Shown one piece after another: positions 51,384-60,025 of a stretch of 64,000 nucleotides of DNA (its first letter is position 1; the number at the start of each line of letters is the position of its first letter). Origin of the DNA: Streptomyces sp. WM6378. Its GTDB lineage: Bacteria; Actinomycetota; Actinomycetes; Streptomycetales; Streptomycetaceae. The DNA lies in contig NZ_LGDD01000296.1 of assembly GCF_001279695.1 (NCBI RefSeq), positions 1 to 64,000 on the forward strand, given 5' to 3'. The notes under the pieces are model-generated. The model did not search any database. It was not told where the DNA came from and was given only the letters and a program-made list of their open reading frames with translations. Position numbers and translations under genes: made by a program.

Positions 51384-51581
51384 TTGTTCCCGGCTCCGGT
51401 CTTCCTCGCCGTTCACAACATCTACGATGCCAGACCTGCCTGACTCATCCCTGACGTCTGGCTGATTCCGCCGCCCGGCCCTCGGTCGCAAGCTCAACTG
51501 CCCCGCGCTCGACGGAGCGTGGACCGGGCGCTCGGTGAGTCCCGGTGCCCAGCCAGTGGCTCGGCACCGGGACCGCCCGTC

Positions 51582-51929
51582 TTACTTCTGGAAGGCGGCG
51601 TTGTTGCAACCCATGCTGGAGCCGAGGTGGCTCTGCTGCGCACCCGCGTTGCCCTCGCCGTTGAGCGCGCCCCCGAGCACGCCGTTGAGGAGACCGACGG
51701 AACCGAGGACGTCGATGTTCAGGTCGTGCGAGCGGCACTGGGTGGCCTGGGAGACGCTGAACATGTCACCCTTCCCGCCTGCCTTTCCGCCGTCCTCCCC
51801 GTTGCCGAAGAAGGAGTTCGTCCCGCCCCGGCTCCCACCGTGGGCGTTTGCGGTGCCTACGCCGAGGAGGCCGACGCTGCCCAGTACGGCGATTACAACG
51901 GCGGCCTTGCGAAGCTTGCGCAATTTCAT
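51582..51929 (-). CDS. small secreted protein, paralogue of the 39379 gene
   Basis: This 115-residue precursor has the leader KLRKLRKAAVVIAVLGSVGL, cut after ANA near residue 29. The mature part starts HGGSRGGTNSFFGNGEDGG and contains the shared block CRSHDLNIDVLGSVGLLNGVLGGALNGEGN and GSSMGCNNAAF. The two cysteines keep the same spacing as in the paralogue at 39379. The glycine-rich spacer is longer here. It lies between two abnormal tRNA copies. The family is unknown to me; it is likely wall- or surface-associated. Confidence 0.82.
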   Translation of the reverse strand: MKLRKLRKAAVVIAVLGSVGLLGVGTANAHGGSRGGTNSFFGNGEDGGKAGGKGDMFSVSQATQCRSHDLNIDVLGSVGLLNGVLGGALNGEGNAGAQQSHLGSSMGCNNAAFQK

Positions 51930-52156
51930 CTCCGATAGGTCGAACGGAAGCGATCAGAAGTTGATCGACTTCGTACGACCATGGAAGTTAGTGCGAAATA
52001 TGTCCCAACTCATCCGTGACACGCCGAATTTCACGACTGCCGCGACCTAATGGCTGCTTGTCCGGCAAATGGCCTCCGAGGCGGCTCGGGCGTCCGGCTG
52101 CCGCCAGAAGGGATCGTCGGTACCGGAGGACCTCGCCCTCGGGCAGCTCCGATGCA

Positions 52157-52190
52157 AAGAGGCCCGGATCCACACGGATCCGGGCCTCTT
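52157..52190 (-). terminator. 15-bp perfect hairpin after the Met tRNA copy
   Basis: AAGAGGCCCGGATCC (52157-52171) pairs perfectly with GGATCCGGGCCTCTT (52176-52190) around ACAC. It begins 7 bases beyond the 3' end of the minus-strand tRNA and is followed by T-rich sequence on that strand, which fits a tRNA terminator. Confidence 0.8.
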
Positions 52191-52196
52191 CAGCAG

Positions 52197-52274
52197 TAGC
52201 GGGGACAGGATTTGAACCTGCGACCTCTGGGTTATGAGCCCAGCGAGCTACCGAGCTGACCACTCGGGCCCGCT
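52197..52274 (-). tRNA. initiator-type tRNA-Met (CAT) copy with altered 5' half
   Basis: The 3' two thirds are standard for an actinobacterial initiator tRNA: AGCTCGGTAGCTCG, the anticodon arm CTGGG-CTCATAA-CCCAG with three G-C pairs, and the T arm with acceptor CCCCGCT. The 5' part differs from the expected form. GGTGGAGC should run straight into AGCTCGG, but GGGCCCGAGTGGTC (14 bases) is inserted, and the base pairs before it no longer match the 3' acceptor strand. It could fold with AGCGGGC as acceptor, but then the D region is abnormal. It is a probable pseudogene or chimaera. Confidence 0.55.
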
Positions 52275-52373
52275 CCACCCCTCTGACGCGACGGCGCCCC
52301 CGGTCCGGGGCTTGCTGGACCGGGGGCCACTACTCGCCCCGCTGCCGTCGGCGAGGCGTCACCGTGTCTTTGA

Positions 52374-53885
52374 TCAGCTGGTGACGACGGCCGCCGAGCG
52401 CACCGAGCGCGTAGCCGGTGACACCGCGAGGCGTACCACGCTGCCCGGGGCGACAGCCGGCATCCCGGGCGGCAGGGCCCAGGCGGTGGTTCGGTCCCCG
52501 TCGCCGGTGTCCAGTGCGAGGAAGCGCGGCGCCTGTTCACGCCTACGCGGCTCCATGCGCAGCACCTCTCCGGTCACGGCCTGCGGGGCGCGGCGCTCCA
52601 GTACGGCGAGGGTCAGGTAGTACACGGTCAGCGCGCCGAAGCAGGCCACCGCCACGGTCTCGGCCGCCAGCGGCTCTCCCATGGCTTGGTCGAGCCAGTC
52701 GTGGGAGTCGGCGAAGTTGCCGGGCATCATCGCGAGGAACGCGACGAGCAGCGTCCAGCGGCTGAAGCGCCCCGCGACGGCGACACCCAGCAGAGCGACG
52801 GCCACCCAACCAGCACTCAGGACCAGCCCGGGGCGCCGCAGGGAATGGGTCGCGTCCACACCACCGGTGACGGCCCAGTCCGGCTGCCGCAGCAGCGCGA
52901 ACAGACACAGGCCCACGGCCACCACACCTGCGGCGCAGGCCAGTTGCAGCAGCCGGGGCGTGGTGGCCCCGAAACCGGGGCGCAGCCGAGGGTAACGGAT
53001 CCGCACCGGCCGCCAGGTGCCGCCGTACGCGGACCAGACCCGGCGCTTGTCACCCGCGTCGAAGCCCAGCAGACGACCGGCCCGGCTGGTGACGCCGAGC
53101 GCGGTCCCGAAGCCAAGGTAGCGGTCCCACACCGTGACGGCCGCGGGCGGCAACTGGGCGAACTCCTCGTGCGCGTGCAGCCAGGCGGTGACTCCCGCCC
53201 AGTGCCCCGCCCGTTCGAGGCCTCGCGGGGTGGCCCGCTCACCGAGCACCCGGGCCAGCAGCCACATCAGGGCGACCGCTGGTGCGGCCCCGATCAGTAC
53301 GGCGCCACGGATGCCGTGTCCACCGGAGACGACGGCCACCGCGAACAGCACTCCGGGGGCGAAGGCGGTCACGTACAACGCGCTGGCGAGCAGGGGTGCG
53401 AACCGGGCGCGGGACAGCTCGCGCTGCCGCGCCTCCGCGACGATCTCCTGGCGCAGTGCGCTGTTCCAGGATTTCGCGCGCTCTTCGGCGCGGAAGGCGA
53501 TGGCCCCGATCGGGGCGCCCGCGTCCCCGGCCCGCTCGACGACACGGTCCAGGACGCGCCGCTCGTACGGCATGAGAGGTCCGGCGTCCTTGCCGGTGAC
53601 GTGCACGGTGCTGCGTGCCGGGTCGTCATCGGGCTGCCGCACCTCGATGAGGCCGCGGGCCGCGAGGTCCAGGAGGGTGGCCGCAGCAGCACGGTCGACG
53701 GACCGCCACCGGTTCGCCAGCAGCGCCACGACGGCCGGGGGCTCCGGGTCCGGCCCGAACTCCTGCGTGGCGGGGCCGGTTTCCACGGTGCCGTTGCGCG
53801 TGGCCGCCAGGGCCAGCCCGAACAACGCGAGCCACACACCGATCAGGGCGGCGCCGCCCCAGTACACCTGCGCTTCGAACGTCAC
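52374..53885 (-). CDS. DUF2207-like multi-pass membrane protein
   Basis: This 503-residue protein starts at a GTG (53885) overlapping the LemA stop by 4 bases. An N-terminal helix (YWGGAALIGVWLALFGLALA) is followed by a cytoplasmic winged-helix-like stretch (RSVDRAAAATLLDLAARGLIEVR), which is the DUF2207 signature. Then come two helices (about 175-220), a domain with WDRYLGFGTALGVTSRAGR (the family's YxxAFG-like segment), and four more helices near residues 330-425. DUF2207 proteins usually pair with LemA, as here. The molecular role is unknown; envelope stress is often suggested. Confidence 0.82.
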   Translation of the reverse strand: MTFEAQVYWGGAALIGVWLALFGLALAATRNGTVETGPATQEFGPDPEPPAVVALLANRWRSVDRAAAATLLDLAARGLIEVRQPDDDPARSTVHVTGKDAGPLMPYERRVLDRVVERAGDAGAPIGAIAFRAEERAKSWNSALRQEIVAEARQRELSRARFAPLLASALYVTAFAPGVLFAVAVVSGGHGIRGAVLIGAAPAVALMWLLARVLGERATPRGLERAGHWAGVTAWLHAHEEFAQLPPAAVTVWDRYLGFGTALGVTSRAGRLLGFDAGDKRRVWSAYGGTWRPVRIRYPRLRPGFGATTPRLLQLACAAGVVAVGLCLFALLRQPDWAVTGGVDATHSLRRPGLVLSAGWVAVALLGVAVAGRFSRWTLLVAFLAMMPGNFADSHDWLDQAMGEPLAAETVAVACFGALTVYYLTLAVLERRAPQAVTGEVLRMEPRRREQAPRFLALDTGDGDRTTAWALPPGMPAVAPGSVVRLAVSPATRSVRSAAVVTS

Positions 53886-54448
53886 GCGAATCTCACCTGC
53901 ACCGCGTCCTGCGGGGCCGCGCCTGCTTCGAAGTAGTCCCTGCGCGCGTGCGCGCCGCCCAGGCCGGCCAGGATGTTGCCCGGGAAGCTCTCCAGAGCGC
54001 TGTGGTAGCTCTGTACTGCGCTGTTGTAGAACTGCCGCGCGTAGGCGATCTTGTCTTCGGCGGTGGTCAGTTCGTCCTGCAGCGTGGCGAAATGCCGGTC
54101 GGCCTTCAGCTGCGGGTAGCTCTCGCCCAGTGCGATCAGCCTGCCGAGGGACGCGGTCAGCGCGTCCTCCGCGGCCGCCTTGTCCATGACCCCGAGGCCG
54201 CCGTCGACGGCGGCCCCACGTGCGGCGACGACGGCTTCGAGCGTGGCCCGCTCGTGCGCGGCATAGCCGCGCGCGCCCTCGACCAGGTTCGGGATCAGCT
54301 CGTGCCGCCGCTTCAGCTGGACGTCGATCTGCGCCCAGGACGCCTGCGTCTGGTTGCGCAACCGGACCAGCCGGTTGTAGGTACGCACCAGCCACCAGGC
54401 CAGCCCGATGATCAATACGGCGATGATTGCGCCCACGATGACACCCAC
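53882..54448 (-). CDS. lemA: LemA family protein
   Basis: This 188-residue protein has one N-terminal transmembrane helix (IVGAIIAVLIIGLAWWLV), then the LemA helical bundle: YNRLVRLRNQTQASWAQIDV, LKRRHELIPNLVEGARGYA and ARQFYNSAVQSYHSALESFP, ending FEAGAAPQDAVQVRF. The GTG at 54448 with GGGGGCGAC upstream gives the family-normal length. LemA proteins are inner-membrane proteins with the bundle facing outward in most models. It is translationally coupled to the DUF2207-like partner. Confidence 0.88.
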   Translation of the reverse strand: MGVIVGAIIAVLIIGLAWWLVRTYNRLVRLRNQTQASWAQIDVQLKRRHELIPNLVEGARGYAAHERATLEAVVAARGAAVDGGLGVMDKAAAEDALTASLGRLIALGESYPQLKADRHFATLQDELTTAEDKIAYARQFYNSAVQSYHSALESFPGNILAGLGGAHARRDYFEAGAAPQDAVQVRFA

Positions 54449-54590
54449 GGTGTCGCCCCCAAAAAAAGAAAGAAACCATGAATCGGTCCCCCGGCCGAAC
54501 CCGGAGATCTTAATCCCCCGCGAGCGACTGCGTCGCCGGGAACAAGGCGAGGTCACGGGGCGTGGGGCGGCCTGCGCATGGCGGGCCGGG

Positions 54591-55490
54591 TCAGCTGTCC
54601 TGCGCCCGGATCCGGTGCTCCGCCCAGAACCGCGTCAGGTCACGGCCGGACGCCGCCTGCGCGGCTCGCATGAAGGCGGCGTTGGTCGAGACGCCGTACC
54701 AGTGGTCGCAGGCGTACCGCCGCAGCATCCGCTCCGTCGCCGGGCTGCCGAGTTCGCGCTCCAGGTCGTGCAGCGCGCACGAGCCCGCCCGGTAGACGAC
54801 AGCGGTCCAGCCGTTGTTGCCCGGTGGACGGGCCCAGAAGCCCATCGTGGAGGTGATCGCGGCGTCGGGGCGCGGCCGGTCGCCGGTACGGAGAGTTCCG
54901 ACGGATGGTCCAGGACTGCCCGGAAGTCCGCGGCAAGGGTGAAGTAGCTCTCCCCGAAGCCCACATCGGGAGCCAGCTGCCAGCCGCCCTCGTCGCGTAC
55001 GGACAGGACGGGGAGCGCGTTGCCGAGATAGCGGTACGCGCCGCCGCGGCCGAACCGTGCCATGCGGTCCGGCACGGTGAGTGACACGTCGAAGGACACG
55101 GACGTCCGGGCACCCGGAGCGAGCGGGTGCATCAGGCCGATGCGCAGCGCGGTGCATTCACGGAGGGTGCGTCGGCGGTCCCGCCCTCGAACCGGGAGAC
55201 GCGGACCGGCGACGGCGAGCCGGACCGCCGCAACCGTCGGCGCCGTTGCCCCACAGCCGTACGTACACCTCGCGCAATGCCGGGCCCGTGCCGGTGTGCG
55301 TGAACGAAATCCGCTCCCGCCCGGTCCAGTTCGTGCCCGTGGCGTCGGAGCGCAACGCCACGTCGTAGCCGATTCGGTCGGGGGTGCGCGAGGTCCCCTC
55401 GGCGCCATGAGCGATCGGGACGCCGAGGAGGGTGGTGGCGATGAGAGCGAGGAGTTCAACCAACCACAGACGTCGACGAGTTGAAGTCAT
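54591..55490 (-). pseudogene. M1-family metallopeptidase, core deleted
   Basis: It starts with a signal peptide (STRRRLWLVELLALIATTLL) and the M1 N-domain (DRIGYDVALRSDATGTNWTG, REVYVRLWGNG). It then shifts frame for RTLRECTALRIGLMHPLAPG and GESYFTLAADFRAVLDHPSE. At about 54893 it jumps straight to DAAITSTMGFWARPPGNNGW and the C-terminal helices (HDLERELGSPATERMLRRYA, RFWAEHRI). The HExxH-x18-E zinc site that normally lies between is missing, so the product cannot be a peptidase. Confidence 0.82.
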
Positions 55491-55786
55491 GAGCGCGAGG
55501 CTGGAGAGGGGTGCGGACGGACGCGACCCCTCCGACAAAGCCGCCGCCCATGCGAGCCGGAGCGCTCCACGGAAGCGCTCCACGAGCTGGTGGATCCGCA
55601 CGTCGGCAGTGTGTCGAGCCCGATCAGCGCCTCCGGTTCGGGCTGACACCTCGGATGGAAGCAGCCGACGCGGCCGACGCCTCGTCGGTGGGTGTCACTC
55701 GGCAGACGCTCGATGAATTCCGCAGGAGCGATCGGACTGCCCAACCAGGGTTGGTTTCCTCAGCGGAATTTGATCGTTGTCAGGCC

Positions 55787-56134
55787 ATGAAGAAGAGAAT
55801 GCTGTTCACGGCCCCACTCATCCTCGCGCCCATGCTGGTAACCCCAGCCGCCCACGCCACGGGCGAGGGCGTCCTGACCATCAGTCCGCGAGCGCAAAAC
55901 GTGTGCGTCAACCTCACGCGGGACATCAAGACCATCGATCTTCCCCATGGCTACCGAGCCAGCATCCACCGGCAGAAGAACTGCAGGGGACACGTCCTCC
56001 TCGAATCCACCGACCGCCGGATCACCGGTCTCCCCGGCGGTGCCGCGAGCGTCCACGTCTTCAAGGAATCCTCTGGCATCCGTCTCCCTCTGGTACACAA
56101 CCTGGTTGGGGATTCGGCCGCAGGCTCGGTCTGA
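55787..56134 (+). CDS. small secreted protein
   Basis: This 115-residue precursor has a signal peptide (KKRMLFTAPLILAPMLVTPA, cut after AHA near residue 24). The mature part of about 90 residues has two cysteines (QNVCVNLTRD and KNCRGHVLLES), is beta-rich and ends VHNLVGDSAAGSV. The pattern resembles small extracellular beta-sandwich inhibitors or crystallin-like proteins, but no family can be named. The open frame extends upstream without coding bias. Confidence 0.75.
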   Translation: MKKRMLFTAPLILAPMLVTPAAHATGEGVLTISPRAQNVCVNLTRDIKTIDLPHGYRASIHRQKNCRGHVLLESTDRRITGLPGGAASVHVFKESSGIRLPLVHNLVGDSAAGSV

Positions 56135-56465
56135 GCACTCACTCGGAAGCCGTCTCGGCCGCATCGCACCCCGACGACGTGGCGCGCATGAGGACGGCGG
56201 CCGACCGAGTCCGGTCGACCGCAGAGAACACGGGCCAGAACAAGGCCCAGGCCAAGCGCCTTCAGGCGCTGGTACCGGACCAGGCGGGTTGCGATCCGCT
56301 CCCCGGGAGGGTGGACACACCCTCGCCGCCATCGCCACGGCAGCTACCAGCGCCTACGGGCAATCGCGTAGAACCGCCCCGGTCCGCGGGTGGCGATACC
56401 GGAAAAAACTCGCCGATTTGTTTCCCCCTGGCCTCAGCCAGGCCCCGGGGCGGCAGAGTGGCGGT

Positions 56466-56969
56466 ATGACTATGTACGAGACGATGCCGTTCCACCTTGA
56501 GACCGAGCGGCTGATCCTGCGGCCCTGGGCCGAGTCGGACGCAGCCGAACTCTGCGCCCTCCTCTCGGAACGCGGCAAGGGGACCCCCACGGTTGAGCAC
56601 ATCCGGACGTCCATCGCGGAGCTGCTCACCGCGACGGCGACTACGGGGATCGCCCTGTTGCCCATCCAGCGCCGCGACGAAGGCGATTTCATCGGCTACT
56701 GCGGGCTGATCATCGGCCGCTCCACCCTGCAGGAGCCGGAGATCGCGTATGAACTGTTCCAGCGCACGCATGGACGTGGCTACGCCACCGAGGCAGCCGG
56801 CGCGGTGCTCGATGCCGCCATTGCGACCGGGCGGAAGCGGCTCTGGTCGACCGTCGGCACGTGGAACACACCGTCGCTCCGCGTCCTTGAGAAGCTCGGG
56901 TTCGAGCGGGATCACGTCTCCACAGAAGAAAACGGTGAAGTGGTCTGGCTCACCCGTTCGTTGCCGTGA
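56466..56969 (+). CDS. RimJ/RimL-type GNAT acetyltransferase
   Basis: This 167-residue acetyltransferase opens with FHLETERLILRPWAESDA, has IGYCGLIIG and EIAYELFQRTHGRGYATEAA (acetyl-CoA loop), and closes with TVGTWNTPSLRVLEKLGF. These are standard motifs of the ribosomal-protein-acetylase branch, whose actual targets vary (proteins, amino acids, antibiotics). The ATG at 56466 has AGAGTGGCGG upstream. It is monocistronic. Confidence 0.86.
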   Translation: MTMYETMPFHLETERLILRPWAESDAAELCALLSERGKGTPTVEHIRTSIAELLTATATTGIALLPIQRRDEGDFIGYCGLIIGRSTLQEPEIAYELFQRTHGRGYATEAAGAVLDAAIATGRKRLWSTVGTWNTPSLRVLEKLGFERDHVSTEENGEVVWLTRSLP

Positions 56970-57526
56970 CGCGAGAGCCCCGCCCCCGGGGCTTCGTGCT
57001 CATGCCATCGAGCGCGCTCCGGCGGAGCGCGAGGCATGCTGAGTCGTCCACCACTCCCGTGGCAGTTCCTCAGGTGAGGCGACGGAGGACGCCGACGAAT
57101 GCGATGTAGGCGATGGCAGCAGTCCCCACCAGCCAGTAGTACGGATCGCCGGCCGCCCGCCACCCTGACCGAGCCGCACCTCGACCCCTCGCGCGTGATC
57201 GCCGCCCCCGCGATCAGTTTCGGCCACATCTGTCTCACGCGCCCCAACTGCCTTGGATCTGAGGCAAGTTGTGTCACACGCCTCTACAATCGACGGCAAC
57301 ATCACGGCCGCACGAGGTCGTGGCGCGTCAAACGATGTCGGCGAACGACAACTAACAACGAATAAGGGCAGTAGGGCAGCGCAGAACGTGTCGAGGGCAG
57401 CATTGCTGAACTCGGTTCGGTGGTGGGTCGGGTAAGGGCCGGTCCGCGGCACGCGCTTCGCGTGGCTCGGCGGGTCGCGGGTACGAGTGCGAGGCGCGTA
57501 CAGGTACGGGGAACGGGGGCGCAAGG
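56970..57526. other. 557-base gap with a possible membrane-protein scrap
   Basis: On the minus strand near 57073-57165 a frame reads GDPYYWLVGTAAIAYIAFVG followed by VLRRLT and a stop, which looks like the last helix of a lost membrane protein. Nothing else is supported. The right end (about 57400-57526) is the presumed promoter region of the Hsp70 operon; no clear -35/-10 or HrcA/HspR-type repeat was seen there. Confidence 0.45.
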
Positions 57527-57973
57527 ATGTCGGTTGCCGATGCCGGCGGCTGGGAACTGTTCGGGCTGCCCATGGTCGTGCCGCGGGCGACCGAGTACGC
57601 GCGCCTCGGCGTCGCGCCCGAGGCCACCGCAGAGGAGATCCGCGCGGCCGCCGCCCGCTACGACGCCCAGCTCCAGGCGCGCGGTGCGACTCAGGACGAG
57701 ATCGTCGCCGCGCACGCCGTCAGCCTGGAGAGCGCCGAGGCCCGTGCCGCGCACGACGCGCGCTTTCCGCCGCTGCCGCTGTTGCGTCTCGAACCGACCT
57801 GGGAGCCCGTCCTCGACGACCGGGACGCCGGGCTCACCGTGCTGCGCCGGGAGATCGAGACCTTTCTGACGGCTGCCGGCGAGAGCGTCCATCACCCCAT
57901 GGACACCACCCGCACCGACTTCACCAGTGACTTCACCCGTACCCACGTGCTCGATGGCTTCGCCGACGAGTGA
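57527..57973 (+). CDS. J-domain-like protein of the Hsp70 operon
   Basis: This 148-residue protein has a segment at about residues 22-80 with the helix order of a J domain: EYARLGVAPEATAEEIRAAA, RYDAQLQ, then ARAAHDARFPP, where a DnaJ would have ...AYxxLSDxxxRxxYD. The catalytic HPD tripeptide between helices II and III is absent. It could therefore dock on Hsp70 without stimulating ATPase, or be a degenerate fold. The C-terminal 65 residues are acidic and unassigned. It lies 27 bases before the Hsp70 gene and is the operon's first gene. Confidence 0.72.
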   Translation: MSVADAGGWELFGLPMVVPRATEYARLGVAPEATAEEIRAAAARYDAQLQARGATQDEIVAAHAVSLESAEARAAHDARFPPLPLLRLEPTWEPVLDDRDAGLTVLRREIETFLTAAGESVHHPMDTTRTDFTSDFTRTHVLDGFADE

Positions 57974-58000
57974 ACAACGAGTGACCCGGGAGGGCCCCGC

Positions 58001-60025
58001 ATGGAAGACGAGCTGCACCGGGTCGTCGGCATCGACCTCGGCACGACCTACTCCGCCGTCTCCGCCTACGACCCCGACGACTTCGCGCCCAAGATCCTCG
58101 CCGACCCGGAACACGAGGGAGCGGCCGCCGTCGCCACGCCCTCGGTCGTACGGATCGACCCCGCCACCGGTGCGCTGGTCGTCGGCCATGACGCCAAGGA
58201 CGCCATCAGCCAGGAGGCGGGCGCCGGCGACGCGTTGGTGGAGATCAAACGCGAGATGGGCGCGGTGTTCACCCCCGAGCTGCTCCAGCACTTCGGTGCG
58301 AGCGGCAGCTACGCGGTCGGCGACCCGGTACGGGCCAGGCTCGGCACCGAGTGGCTGCGGCCGCAGGAGATCAGCGCCCTGGTCCTGATGCGGATGAAGC
58401 GGATCGCCGAACAGGCGCTGGGCACCGACATCCACGACGCGGTCGTCACCGTGCCCGCGTACTTCATGGAACGGCAGAAGAAGGCCACCGAGGAAGCCGC
58501 CCTGCTCGCCGGGCTCTACCCTCGCCAGCTCATCCCCGAGCCCACCGCCGCCGCCATCGCCTACGGGGTCGACCGGGCCGAGTCCGAGCGGCAGATCTAT
58601 CTGGTCTTCGACCTGGGCGGCGGCACGTTCGACGTGTCGATCATCGAGACCCGGGACGACGAGATCGAGGTCATCGCGACCGCCGGTGACCAGCGTCTCG
58701 GCGGTGGCGACTTCGACGACGCGGTCGCCGCGTGGATCGTCGAGAGTCTCGGCGAGACGCTGCCGAAGGACATGGACCGCCTGCGGATCAAGGCCGCCGC
58801 CGAGGTCGCCAAGCGCGAGCTGTCCCTGCGTTCCACGACCACCCTCGACCTCGGCGGCGCCACCGCCCCCCTGGAGCTCGACCGGGCTGGCTTCGAGGCG
58901 CTGATCCAGCCCATCCTCGACCGCTCCCTGCACCAGGTCGACGAGGCGCTCCGCTTCGCCCGGACCGCCAAGGGCGTGGAGCGGGACCACATCAACGCGG
59001 TGCTCCTCGTGGGTGGTTCCACCCGCATCCCCCGGGTCAAGCAGATGCTGCTCGACTACTTCGACCAGGACGAGGGGTTCGTCCGCGGCGACGCCAACCC
59101 CGACACCCTGGTCGCCCGGGGCGCCGCCATCGTGGCCAACCGGTTCGAGCCGTCGCCCGAGTTCGACCTCGCCACCCGGCCGAACGCCGAGCGATCCGCG
59201 GACGAACAGGACTACACCGTCACCCTGATCACCGAACACACCCTGGGCGTCGGGGTCCAGCAGGGCCGGTTCAACGCGCTGATCCCCCGCGGCACCAAGA
59301 TCCCGGCCCGCCAGGTGAAGACGTACACCAATCCCGAGCAGGCCCACCGCATCGAGGCGGCGATCTATCAGGGCGAGGGAGAGTACGTCTACGACAACGC
59401 CCTGATCGGCACGATCCACCTCGACGAGATCGAGCCGCGCCCCGAGGGCTACCACCAGTTCGAGGTCGAGTTCTCGCTCGACGTGAACGGGCTGCTCGGG
59501 GTGCAGGTCACCCACACCAACACCGGGCGCGAGTACCAGGCGACCTTCGACCAGAGCACCACCATCGGCAAGGTCGACGAACTGGCCGAGCGGCGCGCGG
59601 TGTTGGCGGGTCTGTACGCCACCGTCCGGCCCCGCGGGGCGGCGCCCCAGCGAGGACGGACCGGGTCGGATGCCGCGTCCGGTGCCGGCCCCGGGGCGTT
59701 CACCGTCCCCGCGCCCATCACCCCGCCCGCCGCCGCGCCGCTCCCGGGCCCCGTCGCCTCCGTACCGGAGCCCGTACGGAGTCCCGTCCCGGTGCCGGCC
59801 CCCGCTCCGGTGCCCGTCGCCGAGACCGACCCCGGCGACGTGCCGGCCGAGTACCGGCGTGTCGTCAAGAAGGCGCTGCGGGCCGCCAAGGACGGGCAGG
59901 CGCCGGGCGCGCTCACCGATGCGCTGGGCGCGTTCCTGGAGGGCGTGCGCGCGGGAGCGGACGAGGACACCCTGGACGATCTCGCCGACCGGCTAGAGGA
60001 CGCTTATGACGACAGCCGTCGGTGA
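58001..60025 (+). CDS. Hsp70-family chaperone, non-canonical DnaK
   Basis: This 674-residue Hsp70 has ATPase motifs VGIDLGTTYSAVS (phosphate 1), VTVPAYFMERQKKATEEAA, IPEPTAAAIAYG, FDLGGGTFDVS (phosphate 2) and LLVGGSTRIPRVKQML (adenosine). A substrate-binding beta domain spans about 400-545 (HTLGVGVQQGRFNALIPRGT, FEVEFSLDVNGLLGVQVTHT). A Pro/Val/Ala-rich linker (about 575-620) and a short helical C-terminus replace the normal lid. It lacks neighbours grpE and dnaJ and is coupled to TPR genes, so it is a specialised paralogue. The next gene starts inside its last 20 bases. Confidence 0.92.
   Translation: MEDELHRVVGIDLGTTYSAVSAYDPDDFAPKILADPEHEGAAAVATPSVVRIDPATGALVVGHDAKDAISQEAGAGDALVEIKREMGAVFTPELLQHFGASGSYAVGDPVRARLGTEWLRPQEISALVLMRMKRIAEQALGTDIHDAVVTVPAYFMERQKKATEEAALLAGLYPRQLIPEPTAAAIAYGVDRAESERQIYLVFDLGGGTFDVSIIETRDDEIEVIATAGDQRLGGGDFDDAVAAWIVESLGETLPKDMDRLRIKAAAEVAKRELSLRSTTTLDLGGATAPLELDRAGFEALIQPILDRSLHQVDEALRFARTAKGVERDHINAVLLVGGSTRIPRVKQMLLDYFDQDEGFVRGDANPDTLVARGAAIVANRFEPSPEFDLATRPNAERSADEQDYTVTLITEHTLGVGVQQGRFNALIPRGTKIPARQVKTYTNPEQAHRIEAAIYQGEGEYVYDNALIGTIHLDEIEPRPEGYHQFEVEFSLDVNGLLGVQVTHTNTGREYQATFDQSTTIGKVDELAERRAVLAGLYATVRPRGAAPQRGRTGSDAASGAGPGAFTVPAPITPPAAAPLPGPVASVPEPVRSPVPVPAPAPVPVAETDPGDVPAEYRRVVKKALRAAKDGQAPGALTDALGAFLEGVRAGADEDTLDDLADRLEDAYDDSRR

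Noticed and set aside
57302..59515. 737-codon minus-strand open frame opposite the Hsp70 gene
   Set aside because: Its Gly/Asp/Val-rich sequence mirrors the codon bias of the Hsp70 gene; no domain and no ribosome site.
58001..60025. annotation as housekeeping dnaK
   Set aside because: No grpE, dnaJ or hspR follow, the lid is replaced by a Pro-rich linker and short tail, and the gene is coupled to TPR adaptors.
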